This document shows positions 36,517 through 49,017 of a stretch of 64,000 nucleotides of DNA, one piece after another (the stretch's first letter is position 1; each line of letters opens with the position of its first letter). The notes beneath the pieces were generated by a model. The model was not told the origin of the DNA, did not search any database, and saw nothing but the letters and a program-made list of their open reading frames with translations. The position numbers and the translations under genes were made by a program. The DNA comes from Helianthus annuus (lineage: Eukaryota; Streptophyta; Magnoliopsida; Asterales; Asteraceae): positions 150,886,624 through 150,950,623 of the forward strand of contig NC_035441.2 in the NCBI RefSeq assembly GCF_002127325.2. The letters run 5' to 3'.

Positions 36517-39500
36517 TGTTGGGATTGAACCCTACCAGAGGAACAGATAATGTAAAGCCAAAACCTGGTCACAACAGTGGATTCACAATAAGCAGATGTT
36601 TATACTAAGCTCTTGTCACACCCCAACCAATGGCGGAAACATCGGGATGAGACGAAGTGTAAAGATTGCTCGAGACATCATAACGCTATTTGTGACAATA
36701 ATTTAATAATCCAAATTTCATTTCCAAACTTCAAGTAGTCATTAATACAAGATCCAAATAACAACAAGTTTAATCAAGATAACAAATCAACATAACCAAA
36801 ATTCGATACAACATATTAAACCTAACGTCTAAAGTGTGTATCTAGGCATCGTGCTACCTCTTTCATTTCATCATCATCAACCTGTAACATGTTTAAAATA
36901 CAATTCAATGCAAAAGCAAAGGCGAGTATACAAGTTTGGTACATACATAGCATAAGATAAAAAGTGTGAACAATTCCTCATAGCAAGCATGCGATTCAAG
37001 AAAACATTAAATATGGCATGTGTCTAACATATCAAACCAAGAAAATGCAACTTGCTCATGACATAACCAAAGTTTCAGTAGAGGCGGGTCGTTAATCCTA
37101 TAGCGCTACATATGTCAAGGTTTGGCTCGTACGAAGTTAATGATAAGTTCAACACATAAGAATCACCCAAATTTAAAGTATCAAGTCATCACATATACAA
37201 GCATGTTATAGGAATGTTCATGTGTTTAGACAAAAGTTCATGTGTAAGTTTCAATAGGTAAACATGTTACACCCCAAAAGTGGTAAAAATAAAAGGGGGA
37301 AATACGAGTATACTCACGGTTTACAAGTGGTGACTTGAAATTCCGAGAGCAAGTTTGTAGATGAATTAGTTCGGAGCACCTTGTCCTTCTACACGGGAAA
37401 GCAAAGGTGTGTGAGTTTGGCGTATAACGGAAGATTATAGATTCAGAGTTTTTAAAATATATAGAAAGTAGCATAGGTGAAAATAATCATTTTGTACACA
37501 TAACTCTTGTTCTTGACACTATTGAAACTCAAAAGAGTTGGTATGATTTCATGGATTCTAAGATCCATTAGAGTCGTAACAAGGGCATGGTCATAGATGA
37601 TGTAACGTCCACTTAACAAATAACTATTAAGTCATCATCAAGTCTTAGTTACTTAGATGTATACATATAGAATAACTTAGGTATTATATAGTTTACAAGT
37701 CTTATGATTCAAGCATGAGGTAGGAGATTAATGTCTCCATTTAGGTACCTCTTTGTGTCATAGAATACATACATGAGGTAGGAAGAACAAGCTTCCATTT
37801 AGGCACCTCTATTGTTCACCACTACACTTGTTGTTATAAACAACAAGGAGGGTCAAGAACATACAAGTATCAAGGTATTAACAACAACTAATCTATAGCA
37901 AAACATCAAGTAATGAGTGGATTCTTATGAAGGATAGCCCAAGCTAATCCAACCATCACACATTCAACAAGTTTCACACTTGAACATTACTTGTGGGTAA
38001 AACCCTAATTAAAAACAGAAAGTTTTATGAGGTTTTAGCCTCTGATTTAGATGTCTCAACCATGTTTTTAAGCTTAACCAACCATAAGAGGGGTTGTAAG
38101 CATTAGGACATTGGTTTGAGATGTGTTAGACACAAGTTGGATAAGAAATAACATGTCATTTGAATAGTATAAAACAAACAGAAAGTTTTAGTCCATTTTA
38201 GGGCAAATCCAAGCATGATTCTTCCAAGGAAAAACCAAGGATTCAAACCCAAGGACATAACCAAGCAATAGGAAGAAGAACCAAGTGATTTGGTTAAGAA
38301 ATAAGCAAGTTACACTCACTTTAGTGAAGTTACAAGAATCTGTCCAAAACTCAGATTTGTTGCAGATTGAGAGTGAATTTGTGAAGATTAGAGAGTTGTG
38401 AAAGTGTCAAATGGGTTGGAGAAGGTGGGTATTTATAATGAATGAGTTAGAAGGTGATTGGAGGTGATTAGAGGTGGATTAAAGGTGATTGGGTGAGGTT
38501 GGTTAATGGGATTTCGTGCATAATCAGCTCAAGAAACACAATCTGCCGAAAACAGGGGCTCGCGTAGCGCGAGCATCAAGCCCCATACCCGTCGCGCTAC
38601 GCGACGGGGTCCAACTTTCTGGATTAAGTTTGAAAAATGACAATTTGGCCCCTGTAGTTCATAGTTTAGGGTTTTTAAGAGTTTTAGGGATGTTCTTGTT
38701 ATATAAGCATTGTTTAAGGGCAAGACAAGCATGTTTATCATAAACCAAGTATAATTGAGTGCATGAATGTCGAAATTAAGTATCGTCCTCGTTCAAAACA
38801 CGTTCAATGCATAAGTTTAGTTTAATTATAAGTTTCGCACATAGTTTCCAAGAATAACAATTAGACATTGATTGATTCACGAAGTCGAACATACGAGCAT
38901 ACATTGAGTGTGTATAACATAAATGTAACAAAATACAAGCTTCATTAATGATCCAAGTCTCGGTTTGATAACGATTACAAAGAAAGGAACGATTACAAGA
39001 ATACAAAGTTTCCAAAAATAGAAATCCAAGCAATGGTTTCTAAATAGGGAAATTATGAAAACGCAGGGCGTTACAGCTCTCCCCTTGACAGTGGTTATCT
39101 ATCTGCTGATACACTCTAAACACTGCTCAGAAGAACAACTGATGAACCAAACACTGATGGAACAACTAAAGACTGCTAAAAGGCAAACGCTGAGCTCTAT
39201 CTACTAATGTCTCTTAAGTACTGTTGAAGATCCAAGCACTTCTCATTCAAAGACTGATCACCTTTTGAAGAAAGCACTGATGAATCAAGTAATCAGTGCT
39301 TAGGCTACAACAGTGGAACGTGAACAGTGTTAGACTTGTTTTGTATTGTATCATCTATCAGTTGTTAGACATCAGTAGTTTTGTATAGATCAGTGTCTAT
39401 AGGTTGTTAGGCTGTTAGAAGTCACTATCATGGTGACGTCAGCTGAAATACATCAGTAGTTTGGTTTGCCTATAAATATAACAGTACTCTGTACTGTAAT

Positions 39501-39797
39501 ATTTGATTCGTTTTGAGTGAATTCTTCTCCTCAATTCAATCCTTTCATCTTGTGCAACCAACTCTGGAGTATCAGGCTGAGGGGGAGTTTTAGTCTGTAA
39601 GCTTGCATTGTAACCTTTTGATTTTCATTATAATCATTCGACTCAAGGTGAAACAAGTGTTTAAACATACTATTCTCTTCTATGATTGTGTTTAACAAAG
39701 TTTGTATTCATTTCCGCTGCACTTTACATCATTTCATATACTCTGAATGTTCAATTCATACAAACAAACACAATCAAGAGAGCCTCGAATCCTAACA
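36517..39797 (+). repeat. Element C 5' LTR, interrupted by a solo H LTR
   Basis: Sequence 36517-36613 plus 39081-39797 matches the 3' LTR (45846-46659). The break is exactly the H solo LTR with its GCTCT duplication. Confidence 0.92.
36614..39075 (-). mobile_element. Solo LTR of element H (2462 bp) inside the C 5' LTR
   Basis: Starts TGTCACACCCC and ends GGGCGTTACA, with exact target duplication GCTCT at 36609-36613 and 39076-39080. It is clearly more diverged from the three array LTRs than they are from each other, so it came from an independent, older H insertion. It keeps the paired hairpins (37717-37751, 37775-37809) and the GC-rich hairpins (38558-38574, 38588-38608). The short frame here at 38776-39033 is shared with the array LTRs and is not a gene. 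Confidence 0.93.
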
Positions 39798-39799
39798 AT

Positions 39800-39811
39800 T
39801 GGTATCAGAGC
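39800..39811 (+). other. Element C primer-binding site (initiator Met tRNA)
   Basis: TGGTATCAGAGC lies two bases after the LTR end ATCCTAACA. This is the usual site for copia-type elements. Confidence 0.85.
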
Positions 39812-41812
39812 CTGGACAGTCAAATTCGATCTAACAATCAATTTGACATAACAATTCAGCTCACAATTCATTGATACTGAGGTTGGTTGTATTCAGTTGA
39901 AAAACAGAGTAACAAGTGAATCATGATCAAAATGGTTATTTAGAAACTCTGTAAAATAACCAAGATGTCATATGACACACAAATTTCACGCAACAAGTGA
40001 TATTATGCACAATTCACTCATAGTTTTCAGATCTGAAAAATATCTGTTAAATTATGGGATCGTTTGATATTTTTAAGATTGATTTCAATTGTCGTTTTGA
40101 TATTTGTGATGTTCTCACTAAAATGCTAAAGTATGAACCTCAAATTAACAAAAGCCTATGTTCTTAAAACAGTAGTGTTTTTGTTAACATAAAAGAGGGA
40201 AATTTAAACTTTAGTCATTCAGATCTTATGTGTTGAAAACAGGCTGAGTTCCTCAAAAGGACAAAATCAACTATGTTAAAATACATTAAGAAAATTAGGA
40301 GTCAAAAATGTCCGGATCATAGGTAATGAGGAGGTTGGCATAAGCATATGCAGAAATGACCAAATTTCTCAAAACATTACTGCAAAATGATTCTGGAACA
40401 AGTATTCCTTCAATAAATACCCCTCAGTAAGTATTTCAATACTTATGATTGGGAAGGGTAAAAAGGGAAGAAGAAAATTCACAAAAACTCAGAAGTGTGG
40501 TTATCTCAAAAACTTTTGAATCCAAAGGAAAAGAGTATAAGCATAAAACACTTCTGAGGTCAAAATTGGGTAAACAGTGGTCATCATGCAACTGAGTGCT
40601 TTCATCAAATCCAGGAATTGTTCAGGTAACTACGACATCTCCAGTGATTGTCCTTAAAAGAAGAATTTACAATCAATTGACAAGAAAATGACCCCAAACA
40701 ATGGTCAAAATAACTTGAGAATGATATGATCATGAACATATTTGTAAAGCTGTCAGATCCTTTTGTTGATTTTCAAAACTTCCTTTAATTTTTCTAAGGT
40801 GTTTTTCTTCTTAATAAAACCAGATATATATTACTTTTTATAATATATTCTGTACTTTTACTCATTTTTGATAGTAAAAGTTCATCTCTGGTCAGGATGT
40901 AATTTACTTGTTTTTGTGTGAAATTTCTATCCTAAATCTGGTCAAAAGGAAATGGCACATATATCAAGGTCATGTTAAGCTCAAGTTTGATTATCACAGA
41001 TCATAAATTGATTGCAAATTAATTTTGAACTACAAAGATACTCATGTTCTAGTTCAAGTAATTAGACACAAAATGAGCAGCTCTAGTAGAAATGTCTTCA
41101 TCATCTGGGATGCTAAACCACTGTCTGGAATAATGGACATTTGGCAAAACCTTGAACAAAATTTTTGTAGACAACTGCTGGCAATTTAATCTTGATAATG
41201 TACATCTAAAATGTATTTTGTTAAGAATAGTATCTCTGGTGCTCAACAGATGTTAGATAAGATAATGTGCTTTCACAAGACAAAATCAATTTCTACATCT
41301 GAACAAGCAGATGCTAACATTATTTGTCAAAAGTTAAAACACTGCTGCACTATCAGTTGTTGCAATAAAAGTCTTCATTCTATTTTCTACCACTGTTGTA
41401 CCTAAAATGCTATTGTGTCTCAACATCTGCTCTCTAAAGTCTGTCCACTGCTGATAGTCAACCTCTGCTCTTCAAAAACACTGATGTTTAAAATCATTGT
41501 TCCATCCACTGATACACCCACTGCTTCATTTCATTACCGTTGTAACTACTGATGCCTGATCCATCAGTGGTTGTCAAAACAACTGTCCTCCATTATTTAT
41601 CATTCCATCAGGGGTTGGCACGTGGTCAGTTTTTAGCCGTCAGATCATTATAACCGCTGCCACATCAGCATTCACCTTTTCCCTAAAATAAAAACCTGAT
41701 TATACCCAAACAGGGTTTTACTGTCGAATTGAATTCTAAACGTTCTCTTCACAAAGTAGTTTCCCTCTCATATCTCCAAAAGAAAAATCTTCTTCGATCT
41801 TCTTCATAAAAA
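39812..41812 (+). other. Element C untranslated leader, no gene seen
   Basis: About 2 kb between the primer site and the first start codon. It has only short chance frames (41049-41405). The text is rich in ACTGCTG, ACTGATG and CATCAG-type words, as are the LTRs, giving a loosely repetitive leader. I see no RNA gene or other element. Confidence 0.6.
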
Positions 41813-44800
41813 ATGACGAAACCAAAATCGAAAGCAAAACCAAAATCATCTTCTTCTTCCACCCCAACAGATGCCACTCAAATGGCTGTCGAACCAGGTG
41901 AAATACCATTCAAAGCTCCTCACAACTATTTGGGAATACTCACAAAACCCACAACCGACGACACTTTCAATTCCATCATAGACACCATATCTGCATCAAA
42001 GTATAAAACTTTGTTAACAACAAATGCTCCCATATACCAAGAAACCCAGAGAGAGTTCTGGAAAAATGCCACTCTTGAGAAACAAGGTGATGTCATCAAA
42101 GCCATAAACTCCTCAATAAAGGGTAAAACCATCCAAGTCACTCCGAAATCTATTTCAGAGGTCTTTAAACTCGATGATCAGAAAGGTAAAATTTCTTTCT
42201 CAAAAGACGAGTTGAAAAATGATTTTCTGAACAGGGGATATGCAGAACAACCTAAAAGGGATACCTTACAAAAAGGTTATTTTCCTTCTGCACCCAGATT
42301 TTTATTTCACACACTTTTGATGTGTGCTTCAAATAAAACAACATCTTTCAATGAAATACCATCAAAAATTCAATGTCTGGGATATGCTATTTTAAATAAT
42401 AAAGATTACAATTATTCCCAGGAAATTTTTAATGATACGGTAAAGAATGTTGACAGCAAAGCATTTCTGCTCTTTCCACATTTTCTGAGTTATTATCTTG
42501 ACCAAAAATTTGAAAAGAAAGATGCAGATTTGCTAAAACAAGGTTATCCTTTTCAAATAAATGGCTTAACACCTGAGACTTTCTCAAGGATGTTAGCCCC
42601 TGTAAAAACAAAAGCAGGGTACCTGAGCAGAATTTAGCAGAAGAAACTGCTCCTCAGGTATCAGCTGTTGAGCCCACTGCTCCAGGTGATCAAAGTAGCA
42701 CACCCACTGTTTTGAAACCCACACCTGCCACCAAAAAGACAAAAAGAAAAACATCCAGAAAACCCACCATACCCAAAACAAAGGCATCTCTGGAAGATGA
42801 GATCCCAGAGACAATGCCAGTGACAGCACAAAAGTCACAAACAACCACTGCTGCTACTTCCTCACAGCAGTTGGAAGAAAGATCTCAACCCCAGCCTCAA
42901 ACTCCTCCTGCATCCTCACAAAAGGATCAGGTTGTAACCACAGGGACACCAAATTATGAAGCTCTGGATCCACTCGGATCTATCTTCCACAATCCTGATC
43001 CCAAGGACATGTCTCTTTCAACACCCATACCCTCACCAATCATAATGCCACAATCAATAATACCCCTGTTGCATGCAGTTGATATTGCACAGACACAAAC
43101 CAGTTCCTCTCTATCACCCATTACTGAGAGTATACCTCCACAAGTGACTGGGTCTGATGCTTATGCCTCTGCTATCCCAGCAACAGCTGAGGAGGTTACA
43201 CCCCCTGAGTTACAAGTAACTCTCGGTGGTAGTTCAAGAGGAGCAGCAACTACAACTGATGGATCAACAGATCTTCAGTTGGACAGTTGTTTCATCAATA
43301 AGACTCCCTTGAAGGCAATTTCTTCCATGGCAACATCGGTAACCACCAGTGAGTTGATTTTAACCACCGGTACCATCAAAGGTTTATCGAGTGCTGAAGA
43401 AAGAAGTCCCCAGTACCAAGAACAAGGGGCATCAATGGATGATTTTTGGGACTCAGTTCCTAAGTCACACATTGGTACAACCACCACTGGTAGGGATTCA
43501 GATGATCCTACTAATGTAGGTGATGATTCAAAATATCAGTAATTGACGAAAAGAGTTGAAAAACTTGAAGATTCAGTTGCTGAAATTAAAGATATGGTGC
43601 AAGAGATTTTAAAAACTCAGAAAGCACAAGCTACTGCTGTTCCTGCTCAAGCACCTGCACAACATGCATTTGCTGCAAATGAGCTTTGGAATATTTTCCA
43701 ACCCATGCTTTAAAAACAACAACACATGGCTGATCAAAAGCATGCTATTCAAGTACAAATGCTGACCAACATGGTGGAATCAAGGTTTAAAGACACTCAA
43801 GCAGATATCAAGGCTATAAAGGCCAGCATACAAAAGACTGCTCATAGTGAAAAAGTTCCATCTTCCATCCTCTTCATGGATACACCCCTTGCAGATAATG
43901 CCAAAAAGGGGGAGAAAATCAAGTTGAGAAAGAAAGGAATAGAAGATGGGCTGTATATTGAACCAGAAAAAGAAAAACAGTCATCTCAAACCACAAAATC
44001 CAAAACTACAATTCAAACAGCTGATACATCAGTAGTTACAAAAACTGCTGTCAGTAGCCAAACAGCTGCCATATCATCAACACACACACCTCCAACACAC
44101 ACCACTCCATCACATACCATCACAACCACTGTTCCACCACCATTACCATCACAAACAGCCAAACCATTATCACCCCCTGCCAAAAAGCAGAAGACAACAG
44201 ATGTTACAACATCTGGTGTAATGGCAACAGTGGTTGAAACACCAGTTGTTTCAACTACTGTTAGTCTACCACTGATCACCACTCAAACAACTGCCATCAT
44301 AACCTCTGCTCAAAAGCAGAAGACATCTGCTGATACATCAGTAGTTGTAATGACAACAACAGTTGAGACACCAGTTGTTTCAGCAGCTGTTAGTCAATCA
44401 TCCACCACTGCTATCACCCTTCCTATATCACAACCAAAGCTCCTTAGTAGAAAAAGAAAGCCAATCCCTGCCAATGAGGAAATACATGATCCTAATGCTG
44501 CAAAATATCCACTAGAAATTGAAGCTCTCAAAAATGAGATGAGGCAATTCTATACAGAAGAAGATCCTTCAAAAAGAAGATTCTCCTCACTCATAGGCTA
44601 CATGCCACCAGAGGATATGGATGATTACCTCAAGATCAAGGCAAGGCAAGCTAAAGTAAAAGCTAAGGTTGAGAGTGAAAGTGAAGGTCTAAGCGACGAA
44701 GGCATTGCTAAAAGACCGGAGTTCTACTTCACAAAAGTAAAGCAGATAGAAGAATTTGCACAAGAGCTAATCAAAGAAAAGGCTGATCAAAAGAAAAAGT

Positions 44801-45810
44801 TAAGGAAACAGTATCTAGCCTACATTATGAAAGAGAAATTCTATCCTGCTGAAGAACAACAGTTTGAAGAATGGCCATTAGTTGCATTAAAGCATGAAGC
44901 TGAGAGGATCAAAAGAATCAAAAATGATCCTTCAAAGAAGAAAAATGCTCCAAACTGGAGCAAATACAAAAAGCTCATTGCTGACCTCACTGCTGAGTAT
45001 AAAGGAAAGAAAAAGGAGCTGGTGGATGCAAAAATGGATACTGCTGAAGCCATATCAAAATGGTCCAGGCAGCAGACTGATGAAGCCTATAAAAGGCTGA
45101 AGAAAAGAAAGATAACTGCTTCAAATGCTTCAAAGAAACAAGAACATATGATGAAACTTGAACAGCAGATTGAAAACCTCAGAACAATGTTTAAATCAGC
45201 ATACAATTCTACTTTTGTGTCAGACCAAAAAGAAGGTAAACAGCTGACTGAAGAATAGATCAAAGAAAAGGAAGCAGAGTACTTCAAGGACGCCATCATG
45301 AAAATGGGTCTGAAAGAAGATAGCTTAACAAAGCTTCAGAACCTTTTTGAGAAGGTGTTAAACAAGCCTGCATCACCAAACACTGCAACAGACATGTCAG
45401 AAATTGAAAGGCAAGAGCTTATTGAACAAGAAACTGCAGAAGACATAGCTGCAGCAAACAAAGTCATTGAAGAAGACTTCAAAAGAATGTCTGAGAGCTT
45501 GCAAGTGTTTACAAGGCCATCATCCCCTAACTCATCAAAGAATAAATCTCTCCCAAGAAACCCACTTGGATTTAAAATACTAAAGTGGATGTCTGATCAA
45601 AAGACCCACGTATTGACCTTGGTCAGATCCAGTGGCGAAATGAAGTACATATCAAGGAAAGAAGCATTTCGCCTTGGTGTTGAAGATCTACAGGATCTCC
45701 TTGAACTTTCATTGTGTAGGGATGAGGATGACCAGAGTTCAAGGAATTTGAAGCTGAATTTAAGAAACAAGCTAAGGAACTCTTGATGAGGAATAAAAAT
45801 CCAGAATAAT
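41813..45810 (+). pseudogene. Element C long open frame of unknown function (degenerate, about 1330 codons)
   Basis: The first segment (41813-42637, ATG, 274 aa) starts with a Lys/Ser-rich tail. It continues with a compact domain (QREFWKNATLEKQGDVIKA, FPSAPRFLFHTLLMCASNK) and LFPHFLSYYLDQKF. A frameshift near 42600-42635 moves to another frame that runs to about 45730, broken by stops at 43540, 43711 and 45256. The middle (42700-44450) is Pro/Thr/Ser-rich and low complexity. The rest (44480-45450) is Lys/Glu-rich with coiled-coil character. A final segment (NPLGFKILKWMSDQ, AFRLGVEDLQDLL) follows, and a last frameshift near 45735 leads to a charged tail ending at 45810. There is no CCHC knuckle, DTG protease, integrase or RT motif. 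I recall similar uncharacterised frames in Asteraceae retrotransposons but cannot confirm. It could be an env-like or accessory gene, or captured host sequence. Confidence 0.65.
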
Positions 45811-45835
45811 GACAGGTTTTGGCATTATCTGTTCC

Positions 45836-45845
45836 AGGGGGAGAT
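45836..45845 (+). other. Element C polypurine tract
   Basis: AGGGGGAGAT immediately precedes the TGTTGGG start of the 3' LTR. Confidence 0.8.
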
Positions 45846-46659
45846 TGTTGGGATTGAACCCTACCAGAGGAACAGATAATGTAAAGCCAAAACCTGGTCA
45901 CAACAGTGGATTCACAATAAGCAGATGTTTATACTAAGCTCTCCCCTTGACAGTGGTTATCTATCTGCTGATACACTCTAAACACTGCTCAGAAAAACAA
46001 CTGATGAACCAAACACTGATGGAACAACTAAAGACTGCTAAAAGGCAAACGCTGAGCTCTATCTACTGATGTCTCTTAAGTACTGCTGAAGATCCAAGCA
46101 CTGCTCATTCAAAGACTGATCACCTTTTGAAGAAAGCACTGATGAATCAAGTAATCAGTGCTTAGGCTACAACAGTGGAACGTGAACAGTGTTAGACTTG
46201 TTTTGTATTGTATCATCTATCAGTTGTTAGACATCAGTAGTTTTGTATAGATTAGTGTCTATAGGTTGTTAGGCTGTTAGAAGTCACTATCATGGTGACG
46301 TCAGCTGAAGTACATCAGTAGTTTGGTTTGCCTATAAATATAACAGTACTATGTACTGTAATATTTGATTCGTTTTGAGTGAGTTCTTCTCCTCAATTCA
46401 ATCCTTTCATCTTGTGCAACCAACTCTGGAGTATCAGGCTGAGGGGGAGTTTTAGTCTGTAAGCTTGCATTGTAACCTTTTGATTTTCATTATAATCATT
46501 CGACTCAAGGTGAAACAAGTGTTTAAACATACTATTCTCTTCTATGATTGTGTTTAACAAAGTTTGTATTCATTTCCGTTGCACTTTACATCATTTCATA
46601 TACTCTGAATGTTCAATTCATACAAACAAACACAATCAAGAGAGCCTCGGATCCTAACA
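45846..46659 (+). repeat. Element C 3' LTR (814 bp)
   Basis: TGTTGGGATTG...ATCCTAACA, followed by target duplication GTATA (46660-46664). It contains the TATA-like CCTATAAATATAACAG near 46331 and a GGGGGAG block, both shared with the 5' LTR. Confidence 0.93.
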
Positions 46660-48304
46660 GTATAGGGTAGTATGTTTTGGAAGCAATCCACCACTACTTG
46701 GTCCTGAAAAAAAAGGAGATGTGGGGCAAAATAGTAAATGCACCAAAGTAGGGCAAAAATACAAGCACCATAAAAGACATACCAAGCCCACCTGTCCTTG
46801 GGCAGTGCACATCTCAAAGAACACAGACAAGGATAAGTGGTGTGTGGAGACCATTCATAATCAACACAATTGTTTGACAACAAGGGCCGTTTCTTTGTAC
46901 ACAATGAGTTCGATTGCCAGAGAGATCCAACCTATGATTGAAAGCAATCTAGACATGCCAATTCATGCAATCCAAAGTCAACTGCTTCGGAAGCATCAAC
47001 TAGAAAGGTCCATTTCCTGGACAGATCTTGAGTGTTGTTGGTATTGATGGGAACAATAACATATATCCAGTTTGTTATGCCCTTGTTGAGGCAGAAACAA
47101 CACAAACCTGGAAATGGTTTTTGCAACTGTTGAGAGATGACCTAGGGTGTACGGCTGAGTCTTGTTTCACTTTCATCAGTGACAGACAAAAGGTAATAAC
47201 TTCTTAAGTGTTAATTAATACATTGCAAAAAACTTTGGTAGCAAAATATTGTGATTAATTGCATTTTGTATCACAGGGTCTGATTCCTGCTATGCTAGCT
47301 GTTTTCCTAATGGTGAGCACATATTTTGTTTGAGGCATATCCATGAGAACATGAAATCCAAGTGGCGTGGAGATCTTTACAAGAATTTGCTTTGGTCAGC
47401 CAGAAGGAAGACATCTATTCCATACTTTAACAAAGCTATGGAAGAAATTAAGACAACAGAACGAGCTATGTATGACTGGCTGAATGAGATCCCATACACC
47501 GCTTGGTCAAGAGCATATTTTTCTGGAAGAGCTTAATGTGATATATTGTTGAACAACACATGTGAGGTTTTTAACAGACAAATCGTAGGAGCAAGGGACA
47601 AGCCGATTATCACATGCCTAGAATTCATTCGGGAGTACATGACCAAGAGGATAGTGAATGTCAAGAAATTGCAAGCAAAGCGTATGGGGCCACTGACACC
47701 TCATGCCACTGAGGTCTTTGATGAGATCAAGAAACAGGCTGCTGAAATGTCTGTTTTAGTGGTTGATTCAGACAAGTATCAAGTAACAGGTCCGAGATCA
47801 CAGTGTGTTGTGAATGTTAAACATAAAACTTGTGCATGCAGGAAGTGGGATTTGACAGGGATGCCTTGCAAACATGCAGTTGCAGCCATATGGGATATGT
47901 CAAGGGATAACATTGATGCTGGCATACCAGAAGAGTGGGTTTCTGATGTGTATTGGCTGTCAACATGGAAGGAAGTCTATGACAATGTGATAGAGCCAAT
48001 CAACGGGCCCGAGATGTGGACTCCTTCAGAGTTTCCAACAACACTCATCCCATCAAAGCATCATACACAAGTTGGAAGGCCAAAGAAGAAACGAAAGAAG
48101 GCATTTGGTGAAAAAGAGCTTGAGCAGGAGTTCGACAAAGGAGGTAAAATGACCAGAAAGGGAACTAGCATGAAGTGTGGTAAATGTGGGAACATGGGTC
48201 ACAATGTCAGGAGTTGCAAAGGACAAGGGGGTGAACAATCCACTGCTTCACAGGAATCACACACTGCCACTCAAGGTGCACCAGTTTACAATCTTGATGA
48301 GTGA

Positions 48305-48600
48305 TGGATGGTTTGTAACTTTAGACTATGTTTGTTTGTTTGTTAAGTTTGTTCAAGACAATGTTTGGTTTGTAACTTTAGACTATGTTTGTTTGTTTGT
48401 TTGTTTGTTTGTTTGTTCAAGACAATGTTAGGTTTGTCAAGTTTGTTCAAGACAATGTTTGGTTTGTAGCTTTATGTTTGGTTTGTCAAGTTTGTATTTT
48501 GGTTTACAATGTTTGGTTTACATATGGCTGCTTTATTTTAGTTTACAATGTTTGGTTTACAATCTTTATGTTTGGTTCGTATATGGCTGCTTTAGTACAA
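48305..48600. repeat. GTTTG-rich degenerate tandem repeat downstream of the MULE transposase
   Basis: Repeated GTTTGTTTGTTTGTT runs and GACAATGTTTGGTTTGTAAC-like units after the stop codon at 48302. It gives a Val/Phe/Cys-rich spurious frame at 48385-49083. It probably lies in the 3' untranslated region of the transposase transcript. Confidence 0.7.
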
Positions 48601-48693
48601 ATAATGTGTTCAAACAGAATTTTGGCGGAAAGTGATTCGATTACATTGCAACATTTAGTACAAAATACAAACATACAACCAAACAAATCTAGC

Positions 48694-49017
48694 CTACTTC
48701 CAGTGACAATCATCCAAACAAGACCAATCCGAATCAGAACCATGCTCCCCTTCATATGGGTCAAAGTACCAATCATCCTCTTCATCCCAATATGTGTAAT
48801 CCCATGCATGTTCCAGCACTTCTTCAGGGTCATAATCCTTTGCCGGATCTCCAAATATCTTTTCATAATCAGTTTCTTGCTCCATGTAAGGTCTGAGTAT
48901 CTTAGACTCTTGATCCTCAAAGTATACATAACTGTTTGGTTCTTCGGCTGCAACGACGTCTTCATCCTTAGCAATATCTTTCTCATTCTCAACTTTATCA
49001 TTCTCTTTGTCAGCCAT
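48694..49017 (-). CDS. Small acidic protein frame inside the MULE (unknown)
   Basis: A 107-codon minus-strand frame with an ATG start. It is Asp/Glu-rich with many Tyr and Trp (YTYWDEEDDWYFDPYEGE, SDSDWSCLDDCHW). I recognise no domain. It lies about 140 bp after the stop of the minus-strand GRF gene and overlaps only the spurious plus-strand repeat frame. The composition is unlike translated non-coding DNA here, and it is free of stops. It could be a third MULE gene, an alternative last exon of the GRF transcript, or chance. Confidence 0.4.
   Translation of the reverse strand: MADKENDKVENEKDIAKDEDVVAAEEPNSYVYFEDQESKILRPYMEQETDYEKIFGDPAKDYDPEEVLEHAWDYTYWDEEDDWYFDPYEGEHGSDSDWSCLDDCHWK

Larger units (their letters stand above)
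36517..46659 (+). mobile_element. Element C: LTR retrotransposon with long atypical frame, lacking pol, inside the MULE
   Basis: Target duplication GTATA is exact (36512-36516, 46660-46664). LTRs start TGTTGGGATTG and end ATCCTAACA. The 3' LTR is 814 bp. The 5' LTR is also 814 bp once the solo H insert and its duplicated 5 bp are removed. The primer site TGGTATCAGAGC (39800-39811) follows the 5' LTR directly, and the purine tract AGGGGGAGAT (45836-45845) precedes the 3' LTR. These end features resemble Ty1/copia elements. The internal 6.05 kb has one long degenerate coding region (41813-45810) and no visible protease, integrase, reverse transcriptase or RNase H motif. The two LTRs differ at about ten sites by eye (roughly 1.2%), a fairly recent insertion. 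Confidence 0.88.
35529..48304 (+). pseudogene. MuDR-family MULE transposase, broken (insertion, internal deletion, frameshift, stop)
   Basis: Exon 1 (35529-35592, start MDLRLWKVRAEDQ) splices in frame by GTAAGT...TTACAG to exon 2 at 35680. The N-terminal part has the PB1-like start of plant MULE proteins (FTIKYHHGGNF, KYFGGKMNYID) and then an acidic region. At 36516 the frame is split by element C. It resumes at 46665 with a Cys/His zinc-finger-like segment (TCPWAVHIS, HNQHNC). Near 47006 a deletion joins this, out of frame, to GPFPGQILSVVGIDG of the catalytic domain. In MULE transposases the first catalytic Asp lies just before that motif, so it is lost here. FISDRQK keeps the second Asp. 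An 84-bp intron (47193-47276), a frameshift near 47311 and a stop at 47534 follow. The C-terminus keeps a SWIM finger (CACRKWDLTGMPCKHAV) and a CCHC knuckle (CGKCGNMGHNVRSCKG). It would bind and cut MULE ends if whole. It is dead here. Confidence 0.85.

Noticed and set aside
45623..45901. Minus-strand frame across the end of the C coding region and its 3' LTR
   Set aside because: A shadow of the plus-strand frame that crosses the LTR boundary.
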